A DNA stretch of 64,000 nt, taken from the NCBI GenBank assembly GCA_024685975.1, contig JAIBDZ010000002.1, positions 26,908 to 90,907 of the forward strand, written 5' to 3'. The translations under genes and the position numbers were made by a program. This document shows positions 13,422 to 22,376 of this stretch, one piece after another; position 1 is the first letter of the stretch, and each line of letters begins with the position of its first letter. The notes beneath the pieces are model-generated. The model saw only the letters and a list, made by a program, of their open reading frames with translations. It made no database searches and was not told the DNA's origin. The stretch is from Piscirickettsiaceae bacterium. GTDB lineage: Bacteria; Pseudomonadota; Gammaproteobacteria; Nitrosococcales; Methylophagaceae.

Positions 13422-15158
13422 TCATGGAAATTGAACTCGACCAGGTTTTGTATCTAAGCCCGTTGTTGCTTCCACAATCGCTTTAGCTTGTTCTTGACCT
13501 GCATTTAACGCATCTTGTTCTGACATCATTGGCTGGAATGCGCCTGCTGCATCTGAATTTCCTTCATCTTGTTTGATATATAAAGTCTGTGTTGGATACG
13601 CAAATTCAACACCCAGCTGTTTAGCCAGTCGTAAAATATCCAATAAAAAACGATGACGCTCTCGCAATTCCATATTCCAATCTGGCGTTTCCCAAAATAC
13701 ATATACCAATATATCTAAAGACGCAGGACCATACTGATTAAAATACACTTGATAATAATCTTTTCGCATATAAGGATGAAGACGAATCAAGGCTCTCACA
13801 CCTTCACAAAAAGCCTCCATTTTTTCAGGCGGAGTGTCATAAGTCAGCCCTAACATAGTTTTCATTCGTCGATAACGACGCGCACCCATATTATCAATTT
13901 TGGTATTGGTCAATATCGCATTCGGCATGGTTATCAATGAGTTATAAAACGTTCTGACTCTGGTACTTCTAAACCCTACCGTCTCAACCGTTCCTTCCAC
14001 ATCGCCTATCACGACCCAGTCGCCTATTTGAAATGGTCGATCTAATAACACCGTTAAAGAACCAAAGAAATTACCTAATAAATCCTTGGCCGCTAAAGCA
14101 AAAGCTAAACCACCTAAACCGAGACCCGCTAATAAGCTCGTGACATCAATATTCAAATTATCGGCTGAAAAGACGACGCCCATAATGACGACAAAGACTT
14201 TCAGGCTTTTGCTAATCATCGGGACGAGTAAGTCATCGAAGCGATTACTGGTTTTACTCGCTTTTTGCATTAATAAGACATAAATAATGTCGACTAATCT
14301 AAAGGCACTCCAGACTGCAGAAATACTCACTAGCAATTTAACCGCGACGGATAAGATCACCAAGGCCGTATCAGGTAAACCTAGCAACCCTAATAAAAAC
14401 CACCAAATCATCGCCATAGCCATCAAACCTAGTGGCCTTAAAATCCCATCATCAACAGCTCGAAAATGATCATGCTTCACTTTCCAGCGACGGACATTAA
14501 TACTTAATAACCAAGCTAATAATTTATCAGCAATAAATCCAATGACGACTGCAATGAAAATACCGATCCACTGCCAATACTCTAATAAAAACCCTTGCTT
14601 TAATACATCAGGTAATTGTGCTCGTAGTTGAATATAAAAAGGTAAGGCTGCCCGCGGATCTTTTGAGCCATTTTTAGCCGGTTTTTCAATCAACCCTTCT
14701 AAAATATCAGGTAATGCTCTTAATGTGGCTTCACTAAATAACCAGCGGCCATTTTCTTGTTTGACTATCGTCACACGGCCTTGTGAATAACGACCAAACA
14801 CATACTCCCCGCCTTCTGGTTGACGGGGAATCGCATTCAACACCACTTCCTTACTACGTTCGATGACTGAATATAATGTTTGTGCTAACTCATGCCCTTT
14901 TTGACGTTGAATCACTTTGGGTAAGTAATCTAACTTTAATGTCACAATAGCTTGATCTAATTGTGCTTTATCACCATTTGAGACCGCTTCCATTGCCGTC
15001 ATAAATGTTTGCATGGTTGTGCGAGCGTCTCTTACTGTTTCAGATAGTTCAACACCCTCGTCTATATTTGTTTCCGACATAGCGTCATCAGCCCATGCCA
15101 TGGGCAGACTAATAACAAACCAAAATAACAAAAAGCCACTCATCATGGTTCTTATCAT
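13422..15158 (-). CDS. MscS-family mechanosensitive channel with a periplasmic N-terminal domain
   Basis: The 578-residue protein begins with a signal peptide (about 1-23), has a roughly 160-residue extracytoplasmic domain, then several membrane helices (from about residue 190) and the MscS pore and beta domains. The pore-lining segment LLAGLGLGGLAFALAAKDLLG and the following RPFQIGDWVVIGDVEGTVE are diagnostic. The C-terminus is cytoplasmic with a charged tail. Likely releases solutes upon hypo-osmotic shock. It overlaps the nagZ stop by 4 bp (ATGA). Confidence 0.9.
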   Translation of the reverse strand: MIRTMMSGFLLFWFVISLPMAWADDAMSETNIDEGVELSETVRDARTTMQTFMTAMEAVSNGDKAQLDQAIVTLKLDYLPKVIQRQKGHELAQTLYSVIERSKEVVLNAIPRQPEGGEYVFGRYSQGRVTIVKQENGRWLFSEATLRALPDILEGLIEKPAKNGSKDPRAALPFYIQLRAQLPDVLKQGFLLEYWQWIGIFIAVVIGFIADKLLAWLLSINVRRWKVKHDHFRAVDDGILRPLGLMAMAMIWWFLLGLLGLPDTALVILSVAVKLLVSISAVWSAFRLVDIIYVLLMQKASKTSNRFDDLLVPMISKSLKVFVVIMGVVFSADNLNIDVTSLLAGLGLGGLAFALAAKDLLGNFFGSLTVLLDRPFQIGDWVVIGDVEGTVETVGFRSTRVRTFYNSLITMPNAILTNTKIDNMGARRYRRMKTMLGLTYDTPPEKMEAFCEGVRALIRLHPYMRKDYYQVYFNQYGPASLDILVYVFWETPDWNMELRERHRFLLDILRLAKQLGVEFAYPTQTLYIKQDEGNSDAAGAFQPMMSEQDALNAGQEQAKAIVEATTGLDTKPGRVQFP

Positions 15159-16204
15159 GTTAAATTCAACTCCAACTCAATTCCTGGTGTATAACTTAAT
15201 ACTGTTTGTACGGCTTCACGCCACGCATGGCTCTTCATTAATTCAGTGCGTTCAATACCATGACGTCCATGTAGGCGAATAAGTCGCATCGCTCTTAAAG
15301 GGTTATCATTAAATGACAGCTCATCAATTACTTTAACCACTGATTCAGGCTGATTACACAACAACACCATGTCACAGCCGGCTGCTAAAGCGGCTTCTGT
15401 TCGCGCCACACTATCTCCCATGATCGCTGCACCTTCCATACTCAGATCATCACTCAAAATCGCACCTTGAAAACCAAGACGACCACGTAATACATCTTGC
15501 AGCCAAAAAGACGAGAAACAAGCGGGTAAGGAATCGCATTGTTCAAACACAATATGTGCCGGCATCACGCCCGTAAGATCATGATCACATAACGCCCTAA
15601 ACGGTCGCATATCAGCGCTGTATAAAGCATCAAAACTACGGTTATCTTTAGGTAAACCAAGGTGAGAATCGACTTCCACGCCACCATGACCCGGAAAATG
15701 TTTCCCTACCGCCGGCATCCAAGCGCGTTTCATCCCTTTGATATAAGCACTAGCCAATGAAATCACCACATCAGGATCTTGATGGAAAGCGCGGTCTCCA
15801 ATCACCTCACTGATGCCATAGTCTAAATCTAATACTGGCGCGAAGCTAAAATCCACTCCCACAGCACGCAATTCTGCCGCCATCAACCACCCTGTCATTT
15901 CTGCTTGATGTAATGCTAAATCCACATGGTGTTGATGCGTTTTACCTATTTCGCCCACTGGCGGAAGCCGTGTAAACCCCGACCGAAAGCGTTGCACTCG
16001 ACCGCCTTCATGATCAACCGCAATCAATAAATGAGGATCACGTAAGGCATGAATATCTCGTGTCAATGCAGCTATTTGTTCAGCAGACTCAAAATTACGG
16101 CTGAATAAAATTACGCCCCCAACGAGAGGATGTTGCAATATTTCCGCTTCTTCTGCTGTTAAGGCAGTCCCTAACAAATCGACCATCAATGGTCCTAATG
16201 TCAT
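15155..16204 (-). CDS. nagZ: Beta-N-acetylhexosaminidase NagZ
   Basis: Family 3 glycosidase that removes GlcNAc from anhydromuropeptides in cytosolic peptidoglycan recycling. The Asp-His catalytic dyad motif KHFPGHG and the nucleophile block SDDLSMEGAA are visible; there is no signal peptide, as expected. 349 residues. It follows a YkuD-type transpeptidase by 12 bp and overlaps the MscS-like gene, so these look like one cell-wall-related transcript. Confidence 0.95.
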   Translation of the reverse strand: MTLGPLMVDLLGTALTAEEAEILQHPLVGGVILFSRNFESAEQIAALTRDIHALRDPHLLIAVDHEGGRVQRFRSGFTRLPPVGEIGKTHQHHVDLALHQAEMTGWLMAAELRAVGVDFSFAPVLDLDYGISEVIGDRAFHQDPDVVISLASAYIKGMKRAWMPAVGKHFPGHGGVEVDSHLGLPKDNRSFDALYSADMRPFRALCDHDLTGVMPAHIVFEQCDSLPACFSSFWLQDVLRGRLGFQGAILSDDLSMEGAAIMGDSVARTEAALAAGCDMVLLCNQPESVVKVIDELSFNDNPLRAMRLIRLHGRHGIERTELMKSHAWREAVQTVLSYTPGIELELNLT

Positions 16205-16216
16205 GATTGCCGCCTC

Positions 16217-16711
16217 TTATTCATTGATCATTACTCTTGTGCCTACATTGACTAAATCAAATAACATTATCACAGCGTCATTATGCATTCGCACACAACC
16301 ATGAGATAACGCTGTCCCCATCGGTAAAGCATCAGGGCAACCGTGAATATAAATATAACGTTGCATTGTATCGACGCATCCCAATCTGTTTTTACCTATT
16401 TCAGTCCCGCTGAGCCATAAAATACGCGTCAAAATCCAATCTCTATCAGGATAACGCTCAGCTAATGCTGGTTGAAAAATCTCTCCCGTCGGCCTTCGTC
16501 CAACAAACACCGTATTCTTAGCCGCATTCTCACCTATTTTAGCTCGAATAATATGCTGGCCACGTGGTGTACAACCGCTTCCTTCTTTTTCTCCCGCCCC
16601 ATTTAATGCCGTTGAGACAGCCGCATTAAAAAGGCATTCTTCTCCTCGATATAGCCAACAGTGTTGCTCGCTAATCGAAATAGTAAGACACAGCGCTTGC
16701 TCCATCGTCAT
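16217..16711 (-). CDS. YkuD-type L,D-transpeptidase without signal peptide
   Basis: A single L,D-transpeptidase domain of 164 residues with the catalytic pattern HGCPDALPMGTALSHGCVRM, including the active-site Cys in SHGCVRM. There is no signal peptide, membrane segment or LysM domain, so as written it would stay in the cytoplasm. That is unusual for a crosslinking enzyme but fits a possible role on muropeptides beside nagZ; this role is inference. It overlaps the upstream hydrolase gene by 4 bp. Confidence 0.88.
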   Translation of the reverse strand: MTMEQALCLTISISEQHCWLYRGEECLFNAAVSTALNGAGEKEGSGCTPRGQHIIRAKIGENAAKNTVFVGRRPTGEIFQPALAERYPDRDWILTRILWLSGTEIGKNRLGCVDTMQRYIYIHGCPDALPMGTALSHGCVRMHNDAVIMLFDLVNVGTRVMINE

Positions 16712-17682
16712 GCAAATTGCTGCTGATAAAAGTCATAAAACCGTTTATCAACCCAATATTTAGGCTTAAATGGATTCGCACCATAAACAAAACCAACATG
16801 ACCTCCAGACTCACATAACTCCAACGTCACATGGCGCGATAATTCATCTGGTTGTGGAATCGCTTCAGTTGTCATAAAAGGATCGTTTTTACTATGTAAC
16901 AATAACGTTGGTATTTTGATGGCTTTTAAAAACTGTCTCGCACTGGCTTTCTGATAATAGTCTTCAGCACTCTCGAACCCATGCAATTTAGCAGCGAGAT
17001 TATCCACTTGATAAAATGTTTTAGCATCATCAAATGCCTTTGCATCTAATGGCAATGACATCTGCCTTTGCTTTTCTGCAATTTTCTTTCTCACAAGACT
17101 GACTAAATGTCGTTGGTAAACCTTTGAAAAACCTGTTGTTAAATGATTAGCTGTATTGCCTAAATCAAATGGAACAGACACAGCCATAGCAGCAGATAAA
17201 GGCGTATTCTCGCCTTGTTCACCCAAATATTTTAATAATGCATTGCCGCCTAAAGATACGCCAAATGCCCCTAGTTTTCGGTCTGGAAAGCGTGTTTTTA
17301 ACATATCAACAAAATAGGCAATATCGGGACTATCACCCGAGTGATACCACCTTGGCAAACGGTTCGCGTGTTTACCACAAGAGCGAAAATGCATCACAAC
17401 ACCTTGCCACCCCATATCATGGATCACCTGTAAAACACCTTGCACATAACCTGAATCAACCGACCCTTCCAAGCCATGGAATAACGCTATCACAGGCCCT
17501 GTTGTTCTTTTTTCTGTCCAAGCGAGTTCAACAAAATCACCATCGGGCAATTCTAAAATTTCATCCGTCATCTCCAAACGACTACGGCGTTTAAATAAGG
17601 TCGGAAACAAGGTCTGGCTATGCCGTTCAGGCAACCAACACGCAGGTTTAAATTCACTTTGAATAATCGTGCCATGAGACAT
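16708..17682 (-). CDS. YheT-type alpha/beta hydrolase
   Basis: Alpha/beta hydrolase of the YheT/ABHD1-3 group. Visible parts are the oxyanion region LFHGLEGSVDSGY, nucleophile elbow GVSLGGN, acid in HSKNDPF and the catalytic His in ESGGHVGF. The N-terminal FKPACWLPERHSQTLFP motif is typical of YheT. The start is taken at the ATG at 17682 (MSHGTI), giving 324 residues; a further in-frame start lies 24 bp upstream. Substrate is unknown; esters or acyl groups are plausible. Confidence 0.87.
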   Translation of the reverse strand: MSHGTIIQSEFKPACWLPERHSQTLFPTLFKRRSRLEMTDEILELPDGDFVELAWTEKRTTGPVIALFHGLEGSVDSGYVQGVLQVIHDMGWQGVVMHFRSCGKHANRLPRWYHSGDSPDIAYFVDMLKTRFPDRKLGAFGVSLGGNALLKYLGEQGENTPLSAAMAVSVPFDLGNTANHLTTGFSKVYQRHLVSLVRKKIAEKQRQMSLPLDAKAFDDAKTFYQVDNLAAKLHGFESAEDYYQKASARQFLKAIKIPTLLLHSKNDPFMTTEAIPQPDELSRHVTLELCESGGHVGFVYGANPFKPKYWVDKRFYDFYQQQFA

Positions 17683-17792
17683 AAGGCCTGATTCTACACA
17701 ATCCAACTCATCCGATCACCTCCTCATCAATACTCGCCGTTGCCCAAAAGCGGACTTAGTTGATAAGATTCAAATACATCACAGGAGTCGCG

Positions 17793-18149
17793 ATGAATAA
17801 ACATGAAAAAATAAATTACCTCGAATTCCCAGCGAACAATATTCCTGCGACAAAAACCTTTTTTGAAACGGTTTTCAATTGGGCTTTCGAAGACTTTGGA
17901 CCAGACTATACCGCCTTTTCAAATCAAGGACTTGACGGCGGTTTTTTTACTTCAAACTTAAGCTCTACGACTCAAAATGGCGCAGCATTAACTATTTTTT
18001 ACAGTAAAGATATACACTCGACACAAAGTAAGATAGAACAAGCCGGCGGCATTATTACCCAAACTATTTTTGCTTTCCCTGGTGGACAACGATTCCACTT
18101 TACTGAACCCAGCGGTAATGAATTTGCCGTATGGTCTGACATCCTCTAA
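17793..18149 (+). CDS. VOC (glyoxalase-fold) family protein
   Basis: A 118-residue single-domain protein of the vicinal-oxygen-chelate fold with NYLEFPANNIPATKTFF at the start and FHFTEPSGNEFAVWSD at the end, typical of CFP-6/30K-like glyoxalase-family proteins. Start chosen at the ATG at 17793 because ACAGGAG lies about six bases upstream; an in-frame ATG at 17760 lacks such a site. Enzymatic function is not decidable from sequence. First gene of a plus-strand set that diverges from the yheT gene. Confidence 0.75.
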   Translation: MNKHEKINYLEFPANNIPATKTFFETVFNWAFEDFGPDYTAFSNQGLDGGFFTSNLSSTTQNGAALTIFYSKDIHSTQSKIEQAGGIITQTIFAFPGGQRFHFTEPSGNEFAVWSDIL

Positions 18150-18164
18150 TACAAGGTTTGCAAC

Positions 18165-18560
18165 ATGAAAACACGCTTCGCTTTTGCCTGCTTAATGCTA
18201 ATACCAACCCTCTCTTATGCCAATGATGTCAGCATTCTCGGTGCCGCTATATACCACCAAAGTCAAAATACCTATTTTGTTAACGTTAAATTACAACACC
18301 AAGATACCGGTTGGGATCATTATGCCGATGAATGGCGGCTTGTTGATGAAAAAGGGACTGTTGTAGCTCGGCGCGTTTTAATGCATCCCCATGTTGAAGA
18401 GCAACCCTTTGCCCGAGGCCAAGGTAATATTCAAATCGATGATGACATTGCGACCTTATATATCGAAGCACATGATACGGTCCATGGTTGGTCACCTGAC
18501 CGTTTAAAAGTTGACCTCACCAAAATGCAAGGAGGTAAGTTATTTATCACTGCACCGTAA
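18165..18560 (+). CDS. Hypothetical periplasmic protein
   Basis: A 131-residue protein with a clear signal peptide ending near residue 19 (SYA/ND). The mature part is a compact mixed-strand domain with WDHYADEWRLVDEKG, HPHVEEQPF and VHGWSPDRL segments, resembling small periplasmic beta-sandwich proteins seen widely in gammaproteobacteria. No catalytic motif seen. It begins 15 bp after the VOC gene, so they are probably co-transcribed. Function unknown. Confidence 0.7.
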   Translation: MKTRFAFACLMLIPTLSYANDVSILGAAIYHQSQNTYFVNVKLQHQDTGWDHYADEWRLVDEKGTVVARRVLMHPHVEEQPFARGQGNIQIDDDIATLYIEAHDTVHGWSPDRLKVDLTKMQGGKLFITAP

Positions 18561-18637
18561 ACAGGAAACCGATCGACAGTATTACAGTCTATTTAAATAA
18601 TTAACGTTTATTCATCGCACTCCTACAGAGGTCTCTC

Positions 18638-19408
18638 ATGAAACAATATCTCTTTGCTTCCTTACTTATCCTTCCATTAACACTCCATGCCGCACCCGAA
18701 TTAAAAGGTAATCCTGAAGACTTACGCGGTTTTCTCCATCCCCGAGAAAACATTATCAATATCAGTGCTGAAGCAGAAGAAACCGCTTACTCTGATGAGG
18801 CGATTATTAACGTGCTAGTCACTACAGAAGAGAAAACTTTATCCCAAGCCATAAAAAGCAATACTGTGTTACGAGATAAAATCAAACAAACTTTGATTTC
18901 AAAAGGGATCCCAACAGATAAAATCAATAATTCGAATTTTTCATCATCATCTGAATATGGTTGGTTTGGAGATGAACCTGACAGTTATAAAATCATGAAC
19001 CGCATGGCCATCGAAATAAGTGCCGAAAGCCAATTACAAACTATCGCCACGCTGGCCGATGAATATGATGAAGTCAAATTATCAGCCACAAGCTTTAAAC
19101 ACAGCAAAAAAGAGGCGTTCACTCAAAAAGTAAAACAAAAAGCACTCGACAAAGTGATGGCCAAAAAAGCCTATTATGAACAAGCGCTTGGCATCACATT
19201 AATACCCGTTTCATTTAATGAATCCAATATTCGCCACCAAGCCACAGCCGGTGCCAATGTCTTAGGCCGTGCGGTGATGGTCGAAGCAGAGCTCGACCGT
19301 TCATATAGTAAAAAAGCCAGTGCTGCACCTATTCCTAAAGCGACCAATAACTCCTTTGATGAAATCAAATATCGCGGCAGTATCACGGTACAGTTTAAAG
19401 TGAAATAA
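18638..19408 (+). CDS. SIMPL/DUF541-type periplasmic protein
   Basis: A 256-residue secreted protein: signal peptide ending near AAP (residues 1-19), then a SIMPL (DUF541) domain with ISAEAEETAYSDEAIINVLV near the start and ITVQFKVK at the end. The family (BP26 and related proteins) forms oligomers in the periplasm and its role is mostly unclear. AGAGG is placed before the ATG. It ends 23 bp before the opposing RimK fusion gene. Confidence 0.75.
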   Translation: MKQYLFASLLILPLTLHAAPELKGNPEDLRGFLHPRENIINISAEAEETAYSDEAIINVLVTTEEKTLSQAIKSNTVLRDKIKQTLISKGIPTDKINNSNFSSSSEYGWFGDEPDSYKIMNRMAIEISAESQLQTIATLADEYDEVKLSATSFKHSKKEAFTQKVKQKALDKVMAKKAYYEQALGITLIPVSFNESNIRHQATAGANVLGRAVMVEAELDRSYSKKASAAPIPKATNNSFDEIKYRGSITVQFKVK

Positions 19409-19431
19409 GCAAAGTGCGAGTTGAGGCGTGA

Positions 19432-20823
19432 TTATTGGACTAAGTCACGCTTCCATCGTAATTTTTTCTCAATTGAAGAAATAATCATGCCGGCAATATC
19501 TTTACCCGTCGCCGTTTCAATACCTTCTAATCCAGGCGATGAATTCACCTCTAGCAATAACGGTCCATTCTTAGAACGAATAATATCTACCCCAGCGACT
19601 TTTAATCCTAATATTTTTGAAGCTTTGACCGCCAGTATCCGTTCTTCAGGTGTAATTTTAACAATAGATGCTGTACCACCTTGATGAATATTTGCTCTAA
19701 ATTCACCCGGCGCTGCCGTGCGTTCAATCGATGCCACTACTTTGCCATCAATCACAAAACACCGTAGATCTTTGCCATCAGCTTCTTTAATAAATTGCTG
19801 AACCAATAAGTTAGCTCGTAAAGACTTAAAGGCGTTAATCACACTTTCAGCCGCTTTTTTCGTTTCAGCTAATACCACGCCGCGGCCTTGTGTGCCCTCC
19901 AACAATTTCACAATTAATGGCACACCACCGACCATTTCAATCAAATCATGGGTATCCATCGGTGAATTGGCAAAACCGGTTGTTGGGATCTTAATGCCGC
20001 CTTTTAACATCAATTGCAAAGAGAATAATTTGTCACGCGATTGTGAAATGGCCGCCGAAGAGTTAGTGGTATAAATACCCATGCTTTCAAATTGACGTGC
20101 TAATGCCGTTCCATAGAAAGTCACACTCGGTCTGATACGCGTAATCACAGCATCTAGATCATTTAATAATCTGCCACCACGGTAATGCACTTCAGGATCT
20201 TGAGCATCGAGTTTCATATAACATTGCTTAATGTTTAAAAACATAATTTCATGGCCGCGTTCTTCCGCGGCTTCTAATAAACGTTGATTGCTATACAGCT
20301 CCTCATTACTGGCTAACAGACCAATTTTAAGACCCGTTTTTTTATTTTCTGTCGGGCCATAATGTTGCGACAAGGTATCCTCTGTCACATCGCCAGTTGT
20401 GCAAGATAAAGCGGGGTCAACCATCAAGCGACTCACCATCGCTTCTCGGCCCAATAGCATTCTAAACCCCATCGAATCCCGATTAGCCAGTGTTAACTCT
20501 ATATCCCAAATATCCTCGCCCAATTTAATCGCAGCACTAATTACATAACGTGTCTCAGCAATACCAGTTGAGCTTTTCACGCGTCGTTTGTCTACAACAG
20601 GACGCTCACAACGAATCACAATTCGGCGGTTATCTTGTACAGGATGAATTTCAAAACTCACCCATGCCAAGCCTTCTCGACGAAAAGGTTGAATATTAAA
20701 GGCATGAATTGAGGATGTCTTCGCGCCTGAGTCAACACGCGCTTTAATCGCTGGAATGCCCAATTCTGGAAAAGCACACCACTCTTCGCTACCAACGATG
20801 ACTTTCGTATTATTTTCACTCAT
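19432..20823 (-). CDS. Fusion of retropepsin-like zinc-protease domain and RimK ATP-grasp ligase
   Basis: 463 residues. The N-terminal ~145 residues match the RimB-like retropepsin/Zn_protease family ([13 protein letters not shown] with the active-site Asp, later [15 protein letters not shown]). The rest is a RimK-type ATP-grasp ligase: [11 protein letters not shown] nucleotide loop, [17 protein letters not shown], and the metal-binding [14 protein letters not shown]. RimK ligases add glutamates to ribosomal protein S6 or other peptides. Here protease and ligase sit in one chain, suggesting coupled processing and tailoring; that coupling is inference. Confidence 0.88.
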   Translation of the reverse strand: MSENNTKVIVGSEEWCAFPELGIPAIKARVDSGAKTSSIHAFNIQPFRREGLAWVSFEIHPVQDNRRIVIRCERPVVDKRRVKSSTGIAETRYVISAAIKLGEDIWDIELTLANRDSMGFRMLLGREAMVSRLMVDPALSCTTGDVTEDTLSQHYGPTENKKTGLKIGLLASNEELYSNQRLLEAAEERGHEIMFLNIKQCYMKLDAQDPEVHYRGGRLLNDLDAVITRIRPSVTFYGTALARQFESMGIYTTNSSAAISQSRDKLFSLQLMLKGGIKIPTTGFANSPMDTHDLIEMVGGVPLIVKLLEGTQGRGVVLAETKKAAESVINAFKSLRANLLVQQFIKEADGKDLRCFVIDGKVVASIERTAAPGEFRANIHQGGTASIVKITPEERILAVKASKILGLKVAGVDIIRSKNGPLLLEVNSSPGLEGIETATGKDIAGMIISSIEKKLRWKRDLVQ

Positions 20824-20964
20824 TCAATTCAACTCTAACAATTAAAAAGGGCTATTACTCATAAAGCCAAAGTGCCATAAAATCAGACACAAAGGCGAAA
20901 TTATGCACTGAATTTTATGAAAATAATATGACTTTTTCAGTACAGATATCATCCATACTAAAAA

Positions 20965-20999
20965 GCCTGCAGAATCACTAAAGAAGTGATTCTGCAGGC
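20965..20999 (-). terminator. Rho-independent terminator after the hydrolase gene
   Basis: A perfect 15-bp inverted repeat (20965-20979 and 20985-20999) with a 5-nt loop. On the minus strand it is followed by TTTTTA, so it terminates transcripts of the homoserine-acetyltransferase-like gene that ends at 21026. Confidence 0.9.
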
Positions 21000-21025
21000 A
21001 TCATTTTAACGATGGGTTTTATGCC

Positions 21026-22078
21026 TTATGCGGGTATCGCTAATAAGGTTTTTAATTGATTATCAATATGGGCAAAATCTTGAGGGAAAACGCCAAACAT
21101 CGCAAAATGTCCCCATGTTGAAGGGATCGGTTTATGTTCACAACGCGCCATCATGTTTGAATCCTGACGACACTCATCATTGGTAAACATCATGTCTTGT
21201 TCAAACGGCATATTGTGTACAACAGCTTTAATCCGCCCTAATGCAGCGGCTAAGTCGCCATCAGCATGTTTTGACACATCAGCATGTTGCCATTTATCCA
21301 ACATCACCACTAAGGCATTAGGATCCATCGGTCTAAACCACGCTTTCCAAAAATCTACTAAGAAAGATTCCAATGTCTCAAAGCCGGCCTCACGCCAATG
21401 TTCTTTTGCATAAAATTCACGGCTCACACCAATGGAAGCAAATAACACCGCTAAATGACACAACGCCTGATCTAAATCTTCACAACAATCATAGTGACCA
21501 TCATTAAAATTCACCGCTGTACGTAAAGCGCCAATCAATCCTTCGACCATAATGGCATTGTGGTCGGATGTTTTTGCTGTGCCGCCGATCGGCGCTGCAC
21601 GTTTCACCATATCAGGATAACGCACCGCCCATTCATAGGTCTGTTGCGCGCCCATCGACCAACCTAAAACCAACTGGATCTCTGTAATACCAAATTGCTC
21701 TGTTAATAAAGCGTGCTGGGCACGGACATCATCACCAATCGTCACTTGAGGGAAATTCCCCATTGAAATCGATGCATCTTCCGTATTATGCGGTGAGGTT
21801 GAAACACCATTACCAATTTGATTGGGAAAAATAATGAAATATTGCGTTGGATCTAATGCTTTTCCTTCTCCCACATAGGCTTCTAAACTTTTACTCGTTC
21901 CAGAAAACATATGAGGAAACAAAATGACGTTATCTTTAGCTTCATTCAACGTTCCATGTGTTGAGTAAGCAATACGTAAGTCTGCAATAGTATCTCCACT
22001 TTCTAAAGCAAAATCTTTTAGTTCAAAAAACGAGTATGGTCCTTGATTTTCCTGTGAATAATAGTCGTTACTGATCAT
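21026..22078 (-). CDS. Homoserine O-acetyltransferase-like alpha/beta hydrolase
   Basis: About 350 residues, of the MetX/homoserine acetyltransferase-like alpha/beta hydrolase group. It has RIAYSTHGTL near the start, the nucleophile elbow GWSMGAQQ, and a C-terminal His in TWGHFAMFG. It lacks the strong YLDYQG-type and catalytic-triad spacing I would want before naming it metX, so substrate is uncertain. Start at the ATG at 22078, five bases after GGAAGG; a GTG lies six bases further upstream. It is separated from the heme operon by a divergent 300-bp intergenic region. Confidence 0.72.
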   Translation of the reverse strand: MISNDYYSQENQGPYSFFELKDFALESGDTIADLRIAYSTHGTLNEAKDNVILFPHMFSGTSKSLEAYVGEGKALDPTQYFIIFPNQIGNGVSTSPHNTEDASISMGNFPQVTIGDDVRAQHALLTEQFGITEIQLVLGWSMGAQQTYEWAVRYPDMVKRAAPIGGTAKTSDHNAIMVEGLIGALRTAVNFNDGHYDCCEDLDQALCHLAVLFASIGVSREFYAKEHWREAGFETLESFLVDFWKAWFRPMDPNALVVMLDKWQHADVSKHADGDLAAALGRIKAVVHNMPFEQDMMFTNDECRQDSNMMARCEHKPIPSTWGHFAMFGVFPQDFAHIDNQLKTLLAIPA

Positions 22079-22208
22079 AAACACCTTCCATTTAATAATT
22101 AATTTGGTTTGTCTTGTTGTCGCTGATTTACTCTCTTAATGGAGTTGATTGAGATAAGATCCCAATAAATCAAGCAGTTGATAGTAGAACGAACTGAAAT
22201 TTACTGTC

Positions 22209-22250
22209 AAATGTGTCTTTTCAACTACCAGCATGGCAAAAGACACATTT
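22209..22250. other. Strong inverted repeat in the divergent intergenic region
   Basis: A perfect 13-bp inverted repeat (22209-22221 with 22238-22250) with a 16-nt loop, followed on the plus strand by a T-rich stretch. It lies between the divergent hydrolase gene and the TonB receptor, where no gene would end. It may be a terminator-like attenuator in the receptor's 5' leader, the end of a small RNA, or a protein-binding site. Confidence 0.55.
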
Positions 22251-22296
22251 TCATCATTTTAAGCACTTTATACTTTCCCATTGTTTCTGACACCGC

Positions 22297-22312
22297 AATA
22301 ATTGCAATGATT
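22297..22312. promoter_or_regulatory. Weak Fur-like palindrome upstream of the heme operon
   Basis: A 16-bp near-palindrome, AATAATTGCAATGATT, matching its own reverse complement at 14 of 16 positions, about 65 bp before the TonB receptor start. It shares the A/T palindromic character of a Fur box but is not a good match to the full consensus. Iron or heme control of this operon would be expected from its gene content. Confidence 0.3.
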
Positions 22313-22376
22313 TCTTCTTGTTACAACCGTAATCAGTGTCAATCGTATTTAACCCTTTTATATAAAGTTACTTTTG

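Noticed and set aside
22085..22376. Cobalamin riboswitch before the TonB receptor
   Set aside because: I do not see the B12-box or the paired elements; the hairpin alone is not enough.
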